A stretch of 64,000 nucleotides of DNA. Origin: Acidovorax sp. A79. GTDB taxonomy: Bacteria; Pseudomonadota; Gammaproteobacteria; Burkholderiales; Burkholderiaceae_C. The notes beneath the pieces were generated by a model. The model made no database searches and was not told the DNA's origin. It saw nothing but the letters and a program-made list of their open reading frames with translations. Where the stretch lies: the NCBI RefSeq assembly GCF_041154505.1, contig NZ_AP028672.1, positions 744,001-808,000 on the forward strand, written 5' to 3'. Position numbers and translations under genes: made by a program. Below, piece after piece: positions 51,799 to 60,171 of the stretch (position 1 is its first letter; each line of letters begins with the position of its first letter).

Positions 51799-53214
51799 TT
51801 ACACAGCCTCCCGCGCGGCGGGCAACGCAAGCACCACCCGCAGGCCGCCCAGGTCGGCCGGCTCCAGATCCAGCCGCCCGCCGTAGATGGCCGCCAGGTC
51901 CTGCACGATGGCAAGGCCCAGCCCCGTGCCTGGCACCGTCTCGTCCAGCCGCACGCCACGTTCCACAGCCTGCGCACGCTGCGCGGCACCGATGCCGGGG
52001 CCGTCATCCTCGACACTGACAACAACCTGTGGCTGCCGCCCGCCGAGGGCCTGCGCCTGCAGCCGCACGGTGGACTGCGCCCATTTGCAGGCGTTGTCCA
52101 ACAGGTTGCCCAGCATTTCCTGCAGATCCTGCGCCTCGCCTGCAAAGAACAGCGGAGCATCGGGCAGCGCTACCCTGATGTCCAGGCCCCTCCCGGCATG
52201 CACCTTGTTCATGACACGCACCAGCCCGCCCACCACCGGCTCCAGCGCCGTGCGCTGGCCGGGCAGGCGCGCCGATGCGGCCAAGCGTGACCGTGCCAGG
52301 TGCCAGTCGATGTGGCGCCGCGCGACCCGCACCTGGTCGTGCACCAGCGCCGCCAGCGCGCCCCCATCATCGGATAGTGAAGCGCGCGCCGCGTTCTCCA
52401 GCACGGTCAGCGGTGTTTTCAAGGCGTGCGCCAGATTGCCCGCCTGGGTGCGCGCGCGTTCCACCACCTCGGCATTGCGGCCCAGAACGGCGTTGAAGTC
52501 ATCCACCAGCGGCTGCACCTCGACAGGGAATGCGCCCTGCAGCTGGGTGGCCCGCGCCTGCTGCACATCCAGCAAACCCCGCTGCAGCGCCCGCAAGGGC
52601 TTGAGCCCCACCGCCACCTGGGCCCAGGCAGCCGCTGCCAGCAGCACCAGCAGCGCCGCCAGCGACAGCGCCAGCACGCGCGTGAAGCGCGCGGTGGCCG
52701 CCTGCGTGGCCTGCAGATCGGCCGCCACGATCAGGCGCCAGCGCGCCGTTTCCGCGCCCTCGGCACGCACCGAGCGCTCCAGCACCAGCAACGGCGCGCC
52801 CTGCGGGCCAGCCACTTCATGCACATGCACGGCGCCATCGGTCAGCGCATCCACCTGCAAGGCCAGGCTGGTGTCCCACAACGAGCGCGAACGCAGCACC
52901 CCGGCACGGCCGTGTCCATCGGGGGCCATGGCGTCCACCTGCCAGTACAGGCCGGAATAGGGTTTGAGCCAGCGCGGGTCCGACAGCGCCTGCGCAGCGA
53001 TCGCCGGCCGGCCCTGGGCATCAAACTCCAGGCGCGCCGTGACCTGGTCCAGCTGCTGCAGGAGGGCCGCCTCGAACTGGCGCTGCACATGCTCGCGGAA
53101 CAGCCCGCTGAGCACCACGCCAGCCAGCACCACGGCCACCGCTACCCCCGCCACCGTCACGGCCAACAGCCGAAACCGCAGGGAGCGCGACCAGTGCAGA
53201 CCGCTCCAGCTCAT
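51799..53214 (-). CDS. Sensor histidine kinase (PhoQ-like)
   Basis: A 471-residue membrane kinase. TM1 (about residues 12-36), a periplasmic sensor region (about 37-175), TM2 (about 178-200), HAMP-like linker, H-box AHALKTPLTVLENAAR (phosphoacceptor His, about 269), N-box LGNLLDNACKWA, G-boxes EDDGPGIG and GTGLGLAIVQDLAAIYGG. The H-box with HALKTPL is the PhoQ-type variant. The periplasmic domain is not similar to PhoQ sensor acidic patches that I could see, so the stimulus is open. It overlaps the response regulator gene by four bases. Confidence 0.93.
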   Translation of the reverse strand: MSWSGLHWSRSLRFRLLAVTVAGVAVAVVLAGVVLSGLFREHVQRQFEAALLQQLDQVTARLEFDAQGRPAIAAQALSDPRWLKPYSGLYWQVDAMAPDGHGRAGVLRSRSLWDTSLALQVDALTDGAVHVHEVAGPQGAPLLVLERSVRAEGAETARWRLIVAADLQATQAATARFTRVLALSLAALLVLLAAAAWAQVAVGLKPLRALQRGLLDVQQARATQLQGAFPVEVQPLVDDFNAVLGRNAEVVERARTQAGNLAHALKTPLTVLENAARASLSDDGGALAALVHDQVRVARRHIDWHLARSRLAASARLPGQRTALEPVVGGLVRVMNKVHAGRGLDIRVALPDAPLFFAGEAQDLQEMLGNLLDNACKWAQSTVRLQAQALGGRQPQVVVSVEDDGPGIGAAQRAQAVERGVRLDETVPGTGLGLAIVQDLAAIYGGRLDLEPADLGGLRVVLALPAAREAV

Positions 53215-53885
53215 GGCGGCACCAGGCGGTAGCCCATGCCACGCACCGTCTCGATACGCGCAGCGTGGACCGACAGCGAATGCAGCTTTTTTCGCAAGCG
53301 CCCCACAAAGACTTCGATGGTGTTGGAGTCCCGGTCAAAGTCCTGCGCGTAGATGTGTTCGGTCAGCTCGGCGCGCGATACCAGCACGCCGGGCCGGTGC
53401 ATGAGGTAGGCGAGCACCTTGTACTCATGCGCCGTCAGCGCCACGGGCTGGCCCGCGCAGGTCACACGGCCACTGCGGGTGTCCAGCGACCAGTCGCCAC
53501 ACTGCAGCACCGCCGACGCCAGCCCGCTCGCGCGGCGGATGAGTGCACGCAGGCGCGCCAGCAGTTCTTCCTGGTGAAATGGTTTGGTCAGGTAATCATC
53601 GGCACCGGCGTCGATACCCGCCACCTTTTCGTGCCAGTTGTCCCGCGCGGTGAGGATCAGCACCGGCATGTTGCGCCCCTCGGCCCGCCAGCGTTTGAGC
53701 ACCGTGAGCCCGTCCACCACCGGCAGGCCCAGGTCCAGCACCACGGCATCCACCGCCTCGGTGTCGCCCAGAAACTGCGCGTCGCGCCCGTTGTCGGCTT
53801 CATCCACGGTGTAGCCAGCGCCGTGCAGCGCCGTGCGCAACTGGGCGCGCAGCAACGTGTCGTCTTCTACCAGGAGGATGCGCAT
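53211..53885 (-). CDS. OmpR/PhoP-family response regulator
   Basis: A 224-residue regulator. Receiver domain with EDD at 7-9, phosphoacceptor Asp51 in VVLDLGLPVVDG and Lys in YLTKPFHQEE; C-terminal winged helix with CAGQPVALTAHEYKVLAYLM and VFVGRLRKKLHSLSVHAARI. It overlaps the kinase start by four bases and follows the PepSY gene by six bases, so the three form an operon transcribed away from the SHP redox genes. Likely targets are the adjacent inverted repeats at 54311-54372. Confidence 0.95.
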   Translation of the reverse strand: MRILLVEDDTLLRAQLRTALHGAGYTVDEADNGRDAQFLGDTEAVDAVVLDLGLPVVDGLTVLKRWRAEGRNMPVLILTARDNWHEKVAGIDAGADDYLTKPFHQEELLARLRALIRRASGLASAVLQCGDWSLDTRSGRVTCAGQPVALTAHEYKVLAYLMHRPGVLVSRAELTEHIYAQDFDRDSNTIEVFVGRLRKKLHSLSVHAARIETVRGMGYRLVPP

Positions 53886-53891
53886 GGATGG

Positions 53892-54287
53892 CTAATTGCG
53901 AGGCCGCTCTTGCCGATGCTCTCGGCCGGTGCGTTGATCGTCGCGCGATTTGATGCGCAATACCTCGGCCGTTCGCGCATCCAGCTTGACCTTGGTCAAC
54001 TGCCCCGCAGGTGTGAGCAGCTTGATCTCGTAAATCCAGCGATCCTGCTCCTGCTCCAGCTCCACTTCCAGCACCTGGCCGGGCACTTCGCGCTGCAGAC
54101 GCTCCAGCACCACGGGCAACGGCAGCACCTGGCCCGCCTGCACGGCCTGCCGGGCGCGGTCGTGGTCTTCCTTGCCGCTGGCCAGAGCGTGTGGCGTAGC
54201 CAGCGCAGCGGCCCACAGCACACACGCCGCCACGTCCAGGCGCGCAACCCGGCAGCTTGTGGAGGCACAGTAGGGGATGGAAACCAT
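53892..54287 (-). CDS. PepSY domain protein, exported
   Basis: A 131-residue protein with a signal peptide (about residues 1-37, PHALASGK at the cleavage site) and a single PepSY domain: GQVLPLPVVLERLQREVPGQ, LEVELEQEQDRWIYEIKLLT and GQLTKVKLDARTAEVLRIKS. PepSY proteins often modulate periplasmic proteases or sit beside two-component systems. It is the first gene of the operon with the response regulator and kinase. The start at 54287 is the one giving a signal peptide. Confidence 0.85.
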   Translation of the reverse strand: MVSIPYCASTSCRVARLDVAACVLWAAALATPHALASGKEDHDRARQAVQAGQVLPLPVVLERLQREVPGQVLEVELEQEQDRWIYEIKLLTPAGQLTKVKLDARTAEVLRIKSRDDQRTGREHRQERPRN

Positions 54288-54310
54288 GGGTGCATTGTCC
54301 TGTGCGGTGT

Positions 54311-54372
54311 CTGAACGGCCGATGAACAGCCCTTTCACGCCCCGTTCAGGCAGCCATTTCAACAATGGCTGC
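54311..54372. promoter_or_regulatory. Inverted repeats in the divergent PepSY-RR-HK / SHP promoter region
   Basis: Two adjacent dyads: CTGAACGG (54311-54318) with CCGTTCAG (54342-54349), a perfect 8-bp inverted repeat, and GCAGCCATT-TCAAC-AATGGCTGC (54350-54372), a perfect 9-bp one. They fill most of the 113-bp gap between the divergent operons and are good candidates for response-regulator binding. Confidence 0.5.
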
Positions 54373-54400
54373 ACACGAAACAACCCACAAGGACAACACA

Positions 54401-54805
54401 ATGCCCGCCCTCCGCACCCTGGCACTGACTGCGCTCTGCGCAATGGCGGCCACCAACATCAGCCACGCCGCAGACACCACCGCCGCCCGGCAGCTCGCGC
54501 ACTGGAGCGCACAGGCCGGCAGCCCGGGCCACGCCGACAAGGGCAAGGTGTTCTTCACCACCCGACATGGCGGCGAGTGGTCTTGCGCCTCGTGCCACGG
54601 CACGCCACCCACCACGCAGGGCAAACATGCCAGCACCGGCAAGTCGATCGCACCCCTGGCCCCCGCCTTCAACCCCAGGGCCTTCACCGACACGGCCAAG
54701 ATCGACAAGTGGTTTCGCCGCAACTGCAACGACGTGCTGAGCCGCGAATGCACAGCGATCGAGAAGGCCGATGTGCTGGCCTACCTCAACGCTCTCAAGC
54801 CCTGA
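54401..54805 (+). CDS. shp: DUF1924 / SHP-like monoheme cytochrome c
   Basis: A 134-residue periplasmic cytochrome with signal peptide (residues 1-23, cut after SHA) and one heme site CASCH (Cys62, Cys65, His66). The C-terminal FRRNCNDVLSREC contains Asn108 followed by Cys109 and Cys117. In sphaeroides heme protein (SHP) an Asn in this region is the sixth heme ligand and a nearby disulfide closes the loop (family knowledge), so the same may hold here. SHP binds O2 or NO. It is followed by diheme cytochrome c and cytochrome b genes, the known SHP operon order. The start at 54401 follows AAGGACAAC; an upstream ATG is at 54365. Confidence 0.88.
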   Translation: MPALRTLALTALCAMAATNISHAADTTAARQLAHWSAQAGSPGHADKGKVFFTTRHGGEWSCASCHGTPPTTQGKHASTGKSIAPLAPAFNPRAFTDTAKIDKWFRRNCNDVLSRECTAIEKADVLAYLNALKP

Positions 54806-54817
54806 GGCCATCGCATC

Positions 54818-55342
54818 ATGAAGAAATCTGTTCCCCTCCGCCCGGCGGCCATGGCCGCCGCCGTGTGCGCGCTGACCCTGCTGTCGCTCTCCAGCGCCCG
54901 TGCGGACGGCGGGAGGGCCATGCCCCGCAACATGCCCGCCGCCTACACGCAGGAATGCGCGGCCTGCCACACCGCCTACCCACCCGGTCTGCTGCCCGCC
55001 GCATCGTGGAACCGCGTGATGACGGGCCTCGACAAACACTACGGCACCGACGCATCGCTGGACGCGGCCGCCGTGCGCCAGCTCAACCAGTGGCTGCAGG
55101 CCCACGCAGGTACCTACAAGCGCGTGAACGAGGAGCCCACGGAGGACCGCATCACCCGCTCGACGTGGTTTGAACGCAAGCACCGAAGGATTGCCCCCGC
55201 CACCTGGAAGCTCGCCAGCGTGAAAAGCGCCGCCAACTGCGCGGCCTGCCACACGGGCGCGGACCAGGGGCGGTTTGACGAACACAACCTGCGCATGCCG
55301 GCGGGGCTCGATGCCCGATCGCGCCGCGCATGGAACGACTGA
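54818..55342 (+). CDS. Diheme cytochrome c (DHC)
   Basis: A 174-residue periplasmic cytochrome. Signal peptide residues 1-29 (ends SSARA), heme sites CAACH at Cys47-His51 and Cys141-His145, and the family segments QECAACHTAYPPGLLPAASW, GLDKHYGTDASLD and TWKLASVKSAANCAACHTG. DHC proteins donate electrons to SHP and lie next to it in other proteobacteria (family knowledge). It follows the SHP gene by 12 bp. Its hemes are likely bis-His coordinated. Confidence 0.9.
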   Translation: MKKSVPLRPAAMAAAVCALTLLSLSSARADGGRAMPRNMPAAYTQECAACHTAYPPGLLPAASWNRVMTGLDKHYGTDASLDAAAVRQLNQWLQAHAGTYKRVNEEPTEDRITRSTWFERKHRRIAPATWKLASVKSAANCAACHTGADQGRFDEHNLRMPAGLDARSRRAWND

Positions 55343-55386
55343 CCGCCACGGACAGAAACCTTCGGCGTCCCCACCAGGAGAACACG

Positions 55387-56142
55387 ATGAACAACACCCC
55401 GTCCCTTCACCCTGCCAGCACCACGGCGCAGCCAGCCCCTGCCAAGGCCTCCGGCCGCCGGGTGACCGATGCGCCCACGCGCATGTTCCACTGGCTGTTC
55501 GCACTGTGCTTTGCGGGGGCCTACGCCACGGCCGACGGTGAACACTGGCGGCTGCTGCACGTCACGCTGGGCTACACCATGGCGGGCCTGCTGGGCTTTC
55601 GCTTGCTGTACGGCATCTTCGGGCCACGCACATCGGGCCTGGGCCTGCTGTGGCGCAAGCTGGCGGGGGCCCCGGCATGGCTGCGCCCCCTGCCCCAGGC
55701 CACGTCGATCGCAGGGATCAACTGGCGCCAGGGCCAGAACCTGCTGATGGCGCTGGCCATCGTCTTGCTGCTGGCGCTGGTCGTGCCCCTCACGCTCAGC
55801 GGCTATGCCACGTACAACGACTGGGGCGAAGCGCTGGGTGGCGACTGGATAGAAGAAGTGCATGAGTTTGTTGGAAACGCCTTGCTCTTGGTGGTGCTGG
55901 CTCACATCGCACTGATTGCAGGCTTGAGCGTCCTGCGGCGCAAGAACCAGGCAATGCCCATGCTGACCGGCCGGGTGGAGGGCAAGGGGCCAGACCTGGT
56001 CCCCAAGAACCGTGCCTGGCTGGCCGCCCTGCTGCTGATCGCAGCCCTGGCCTTCGGCGCCTGGCAATGGCAGCAGTCACCCAGCGGCTGGACCGCCGGC
56101 AGCACATCTGCCCAGCGCCAGCAGTACCACGAGGACGACTGA
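55387..56142 (+). CDS. Cytochrome b561-type membrane protein
   Basis: A 251-residue membrane protein of the di-heme cytochrome b561 family. DAPTRMFHWLFALCFAGAYA begins helix 1 with its heme His, LLHVTLGYTMAGLLGFRLLY gives helix 2, and VHEFVGNALLLVVLAHIALI supplies more His ligands. A fifth hydrophobic segment (WLAALLLIAALAFGAWQW) follows in place of a soluble tail. It would pass quinol electrons to the periplasmic diheme cytochrome and then SHP. It lies 44 bp after that gene; the ATG at 55387 follows an AGGAGAACACG ribosome-binding site. Confidence 0.9.
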   Translation: MNNTPSLHPASTTAQPAPAKASGRRVTDAPTRMFHWLFALCFAGAYATADGEHWRLLHVTLGYTMAGLLGFRLLYGIFGPRTSGLGLLWRKLAGAPAWLRPLPQATSIAGINWRQGQNLLMALAIVLLLALVVPLTLSGYATYNDWGEALGGDWIEEVHEFVGNALLLVVLAHIALIAGLSVLRRKNQAMPMLTGRVEGKGPDLVPKNRAWLAALLLIAALAFGAWQWQQSPSGWTAGSTSAQRQQYHEDD

Positions 56143-56175
56143 GCCACGGCAACCACCACCGAAGGAAACCATCCC

Positions 56176-56340
56176 ATGAAAATCTACATGTGCGTCGTCT
56201 GCGGGTGGATCCATGACGAAGCCGCTGGCAGGCCCGAAGACGGGTTGGCGCCCGGCACCTGCTGGGCCGACGTGCCTGAGGACTGGCGCTGCCCCGAGTG
56301 CAATGTCGGCAAAGCGGACTTTGTGATGTGCGAGGTGTGA
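56176..56340 (+). CDS. Rubredoxin
   Basis: A 54-residue iron protein: MKIYMCVVCGWIHDE (first CxxC), then DVPEDWRCPECNVGKADFVM (second CPxC) with the usual hydrophobic core residues. It is preceded by CGAAGGAAACC and follows the cytochrome b gene by 33 bp, so it is probably the last gene of the SHP operon. Rubredoxins carry single electrons in the cytoplasm; pairing with a periplasmic cytochrome set is unusual and its role here is unknown. Confidence 0.92.
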   Translation: MKIYMCVVCGWIHDEAAGRPEDGLAPGTCWADVPEDWRCPECNVGKADFVMCEV

Positions 56341-56451
56341 TGAAGGCGGATCGGGTGCGGCGCACTGCGCTGCGTCAGGGATGCAGACACCTGCACGCGG
56401 TATAACAGTTGCACCGTTGCAGCCCTCTGTACAACGCTGCCCCACGCCCCC

Positions 56452-58995
56452 ATGCCCACCCCAGACTCCCCCACCGGCCTCGACCCGGCCCTGGCCGCCC
56501 AACGCCTGCGTGAAGAAGGCCCCAACGAACTGGGCATCAGCCAGCGCCGCACGCTGCGCGACATGGCCCGGGACGTGGTCACCGAGCCCATGTTCCTGCT
56601 GCTGCTGGGCGCAGGCGCCATCTACCTCGCCATGGGCGACGCGCACGAGGCGATGATCCTGCTGGGCTTTGTGGTCATCATCATGGCGATCACGGTGCTG
56701 CAGGAGCGCCGCACCGACAACGCGCTGAGCGCCCTGCGCGACCTCTCCAGCCCCCGCGCGCAGGCGCTGCGCGGCGGCACCCTGGTGCGCATTGCGGGCC
56801 GCGACGTGGTGCGCGAAGACCTGCTGATGATTGCCGAAGGCGACCGCATCCCTGCCGACGGCACGCTGCTGCAGGCCCACGAGCTGGCCACCAACGAATC
56901 GATGCTGACCGGTGAATCCGAGCCCGTGGCCAAGCAAACTGCCGACAAGGTGTTTGCGGGCACGCTGGTGGTCGGCGGCCAGGGCCTGGTTCGGGTCACG
57001 GCCGTGGGGCGCCACACCGAGCTGGGGCGCATTGGCCAGTCGCTCGACACCATTGCGCTGCAGGCCTCGCCGCTGCGCGAGGAAATGGCGCAACTCACGC
57101 ACAAGCTGGTGCTCATCGGGCTGTCGCTGTGCGCGCTGCTGGTGGCCCTGTTCTGGGCGCTGCGCGGCGACGCGCTGCAGGCCGTGCTGGCGGGTATCAC
57201 GCTGGCCATGGGCATCCTGCCGCAAGAGCTGCCCGTGATCATGATCGTCTTCCTCGCCCTGGCCGCGCGGCGGCTGGCGGCACAGCAGGTGCTGACGCGG
57301 CGGCTCAACGCCATCGAAACGCTGGGGCAGACCACCGTGCTGTGCGTGGACAAGACCGGCACCCTCACGCAAAACCGCATGGCCGTGGCGGCGCTGTGCA
57401 TCGCCGGCCAAGAGCTGGATGTACAGAACCTGCGCGCAGCAGCAGGCGGCACGGCGCTGCCGGAGGTTTTCCACGAACTGCTGGAATACGCCGTGCTGGC
57501 CAGCGAGATCGAACCGCACGACCCGATGGAGCAGGCCTTTCACCGCATGGCGGGCGACCATCTGCTGGGCACTGATCATTTGCACCCCACATGGTCGCTG
57601 GCGCGCGAATACGAGCTGTCGCCCCGGCTGCTGGCCATGAGCCACCTGTGGCGCGACGGCACCTCGGCGCACGACACCGTGGCCACCAAGGGCGCGCCCG
57701 AAGCCGTGGCGGACCTCTGCCACCTGCCCGACGCCGAACGCGCCGCCGTCAGCGCCCAGGCCGCCCGCCTGGCCGACCGGGGCCTGCGGGTACTGGGCGT
57801 GGCCAAGGCCCGGCACCGCGCACAGGACACCTGGCCTGACATTCAGCACGACTTTGACTTTGAGTGGCTGGGCCTGGTGGCCCTGGCCGACCCGCTGCGC
57901 CCCGAGGTGCCCCAGGCCGTCACGCAATGCCGCCAGGCGGGTATCCGCGTGGTGATGATCACCGGCGACCACCCTCGCACCGCCCGCGCCATTGCGGCCC
58001 AGGCGGGCATTGCCCATGAGAGCGTGGTCACCGGCGATGAGCTGGCCCAGATGCCGCCACAGGTACTGGCCGACAAGGTACGGCAGGTCAGTGTGTTTGC
58101 CCGCATCAAGCCGCACCAGAAACTGGCGCTGGTCGAAGCCCTCAAGGCCCAGGGCGAGGTGGTGGCCATGACGGGCGACGGTGTGAACGACGCCCCGGCC
58201 CTCAAGGCCGCCCACATCGGCATCGCCATGGGACAGCGCGGCACCGACGTGGCGCGCGAGGCCGCAGCCCTGGTGCTGCTGCACGACGATTTCGCAGCCA
58301 TCGTGTTGGCGATTCATCGGGGGCGGCAGACCTTTGCCAACCTGCGCCAGGCCATGGTCTACACGCTGGCGGTGCACGTGCCCATCATTGGCCTGGCGCT
58401 GCTGCCGGTGCTGCTCGGGCTGCCGCTGGTGCTGGCGCCGCTGCACATCGCGTTTCTGGAACTGGTCATCGACCCGGCCTGCTCGATCGTGTTCGAGGCC
58501 GAGGAAGGCGCTGCCGATCTCATGCAGCAGCCGCCGCGCGGGGCTGGCGAGCCCCTGCTCTCGGCACGCCACTTCCTGCTGAGCATGTTGCAAGGCAGCG
58601 TGGTGACCGCCGCCGTGGTGGGCCTGTATGCCTGGCTCCTGGGCCAGCCGGCACATGCCGCCACTGCCAGCACGGCCGCATTCGTGGTGCTGGTGGCTGC
58701 GAACGCAGCGCTCATCCTGCCCAGCCGCGGCAGCGACACCCCCGGCATCTTGAACTGGCGCAGCCTGTGGGCGGGCCTCACCCCCGTCAGCCTGTGGGTG
58801 TCGGGGGGCACGCTGGCGGCGCTGACCGCGATCACCACCGTGCCGGGGCTGGCCAGCGCTTTCAAGTTTGCGCCGCTATCGCCCCCGCACTGGTTCATGG
58901 CGCTGCTGGCCGGGCTGGCGCTGACGGCAGTGTTTGCGGCCAACAAGCGGTGGCTGCAGCCCGCGACACTGGAGCACAATCACCCGCCTGCTTGA
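56452..58995 (+). CDS. Cation-transporting P-type ATPase (P2-like, atypical TM6)
   Basis: An 847-residue pump. Actuator LTGESEPVAKQT, TM4 motif GILPQELPVIMIVFLALAAR, phosphorylation site DKTGTLTQNR (Asp300), MTGDGVNDAPALKAAHIGIA and TM6 FLELVIDPACSIVFEAEEGA are visible. PQELP and LVIDPACS replace the PEGLP and NxxTDGLP of SERCA-type pumps, so ion specificity may differ from the pump at the window start. No N-terminal heavy-metal domain. It has no neighbour that identifies the substrate; a TATAAC box at 56402 could be the promoter. Confidence 0.88.
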   Translation: MPTPDSPTGLDPALAAQRLREEGPNELGISQRRTLRDMARDVVTEPMFLLLLGAGAIYLAMGDAHEAMILLGFVVIIMAITVLQERRTDNALSALRDLSSPRAQALRGGTLVRIAGRDVVREDLLMIAEGDRIPADGTLLQAHELATNESMLTGESEPVAKQTADKVFAGTLVVGGQGLVRVTAVGRHTELGRIGQSLDTIALQASPLREEMAQLTHKLVLIGLSLCALLVALFWALRGDALQAVLAGITLAMGILPQELPVIMIVFLALAARRLAAQQVLTRRLNAIETLGQTTVLCVDKTGTLTQNRMAVAALCIAGQELDVQNLRAAAGGTALPEVFHELLEYAVLASEIEPHDPMEQAFHRMAGDHLLGTDHLHPTWSLAREYELSPRLLAMSHLWRDGTSAHDTVATKGAPEAVADLCHLPDAERAAVSAQAARLADRGLRVLGVAKARHRAQDTWPDIQHDFDFEWLGLVALADPLRPEVPQAVTQCRQAGIRVVMITGDHPRTARAIAAQAGIAHESVVTGDELAQMPPQVLADKVRQVSVFARIKPHQKLALVEALKAQGEVVAMTGDGVNDAPALKAAHIGIAMGQRGTDVAREAAALVLLHDDFAAIVLAIHRGRQTFANLRQAMVYTLAVHVPIIGLALLPVLLGLPLVLAPLHIAFLELVIDPACSIVFEAEEGAADLMQQPPRGAGEPLLSARHFLLSMLQGSVVTAAVVGLYAWLLGQPAHAATASTAAFVVLVAANAALILPSRGSDTPGILNWRSLWAGLTPVSLWVSGGTLAALTAITTVPGLASAFKFAPLSPPHWFMALLAGLALTAVFAANKRWLQPATLEHNHPPA

Positions 58996-59011
58996 CACAC
59001 CGCCGCACGCC

Positions 59012-59398
59012 ATGCCCATCGCTCTGGAATCAATCGACCACGTCGTCCTCACCGTTGCCAGCATCGACAAGACCATTGCGTTTTATGAGCGCGTGCTGGG
59101 CATGATCGCGCGGGAGTTCAAGCCCCGTCGGTACGCGCTGCACTTCGGCGCGCAAAAGATCAACCTGCACGAAGTGGGCACGGTGGTGGACCCCAATGTG
59201 CGCCATGCCACTGCGGGCTCGGGCGACCTGTGTTTTCTCACCAGGATGCCGCTTGACGATGTCATCGCGCACCTGCAGGCCGAAGGCGTCGCCATCGTGC
59301 AAGGCCCGGTGGGTGCAACGGGCGCACGCCACAGGCTGCGCTCGGTCTATATCTACGACCCGGACGAAAACCTGATCGAGATTGCCAACGAGGTGTGA
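59012..59398 (+). CDS. VOC (glyoxalase-like) family protein
   Basis: A 128-residue single-domain VOC protein: SIDHVVLTVASIDKTIAFYE at the N terminus, KINLHEVGTVVDPNVRHA with a probable metal His, and SVYIYDPDENLIEIANEV at the end with the Glu ligand. The HFGAQKINLHE and YDPDENLIE segments resemble the YwbC/virulence-protein-like VOC branch (catechol dioxygenase-like). Reaction unknown. It starts 16 bp after the ATPase stop, perhaps co-transcribed; convergent with the TetR gene. Confidence 0.88.
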   Translation: MPIALESIDHVVLTVASIDKTIAFYERVLGMIAREFKPRRYALHFGAQKINLHEVGTVVDPNVRHATAGSGDLCFLTRMPLDDVIAHLQAEGVAIVQGPVGATGARHRLRSVYIYDPDENLIEIANEV

Positions 59399-59441
59399 CC
59401 GGCTCGCGGCGCGGGCTGCGGCACCCGTGCCGGCAACACGC

Positions 59442-60050
59442 TCAGAATTCCGCCGAAATCGCGGCCCGCAGCAATGCTGCGGCGGGCTCCACCAGCTCCT
59501 GCAACTGGCCCGCCCGCTCCTGCTCGATCGCCTGCAGGACCATCTCGTTGATGCCGCCCACGACCGCCATGGCCATGGTGGGCTGCAGCGGCGTCTTGCG
59601 CAGGCGCTCGCCCGGGCGGTTGTTCACCACGTCCAGCATCAGGTCGGCCAGTTGCTGGTTGGCGCGCCGCCGCGCTCCCAGGCCCGGAGCGCCCAGGCCC
59701 AGGATCTCGATGAACAGCGTGCGCAGCAGCACCGGGTTGCGCGTGAGCACGCCGAAGTACGCACCCATCGCCTGCTCCACCTGCGCCTGCCAGTCGCTGT
59801 GCGGGTCGATCGCCGCGCGCAGCACCGCGATCGCATTGCCGCTGGCCACCTCGTACAGAGCGATCAGGCACTCGGCCTTGTCGGCGAAGTTCTCGTAGAA
59901 CGTGCGGCGCGACACGCTGGCCTCGCGCACGATGTCGGCGATGGTGGTGTCGGCATAGCCTTTGGAGGCCACCGCACGGGCCATGCCCTCGAGCAGACGG
60001 GCGCGGGGCTCGGGGGCCGGGGCGGAGGGGGCGGCGTCAGGGGTCGGCAT
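59442..60050 (-). CDS. TetR family transcriptional regulator
   Basis: A 202-residue repressor. N-terminal helix-turn-helix (about residues 16-62) with VASKGYADTTIADIVREASV and SRRTFYENFADKAECLIALY; the C-terminal helical ligand domain has GAYFGVLTRNPVLLRTLFIE. It is divergent from the gene at 60172 and two palindromes, GGTACT-N4-AGTACC, lie between them, covering the facing promoter. Autorepression and repression of the efflux operon are inferred; the inducer is unknown. Confidence 0.92.
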   Translation of the reverse strand: MPTPDAAPSAPAPEPRARLLEGMARAVASKGYADTTIADIVREASVSRRTFYENFADKAECLIALYEVASGNAIAVLRAAIDPHSDWQAQVEQAMGAYFGVLTRNPVLLRTLFIEILGLGAPGLGARRRANQQLADLMLDVVNNRPGERLRKTPLQPTMAMAVVGGINEMVLQAIEQERAGQLQELVEPAAALLRAAISAEF

Positions 60051-60075
60051 GCGGATGGGGGCAGGAATCACAGCG

Positions 60076-60136
60076 GGTACTTGACAGTACCACACCTGGC
60101 AGGCATGATCCAGATCATTGGTACTTACCAGTACCA
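60076..60136. promoter_or_regulatory. Twin TetR operators and promoter
   Basis: Two palindromes share one core: GGTACT-TGAC-AGTACC (60076-60091) and TGGTACT-TACC-AGTACCA (60119-60136), centres 44 bp apart. TTGACA (60081-60086), a 17-bp spacer and CATGAT (60104-60109) make a promoter toward 60172; the first operator covers its -35 and the second lies just after the expected start site. This is a clear repression layout. Confidence 0.8.
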
Positions 60137-60171
60137 GCCCTGTTCCCCGGCCTTCCCAAGGAGTGTTTTCC

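Noticed and set aside
56077..58656. An 859-codon open frame opposite the second P-type ATPase
   Set aside because: Same features as other shadows; the plus strand has complete P-type ATPase motifs.
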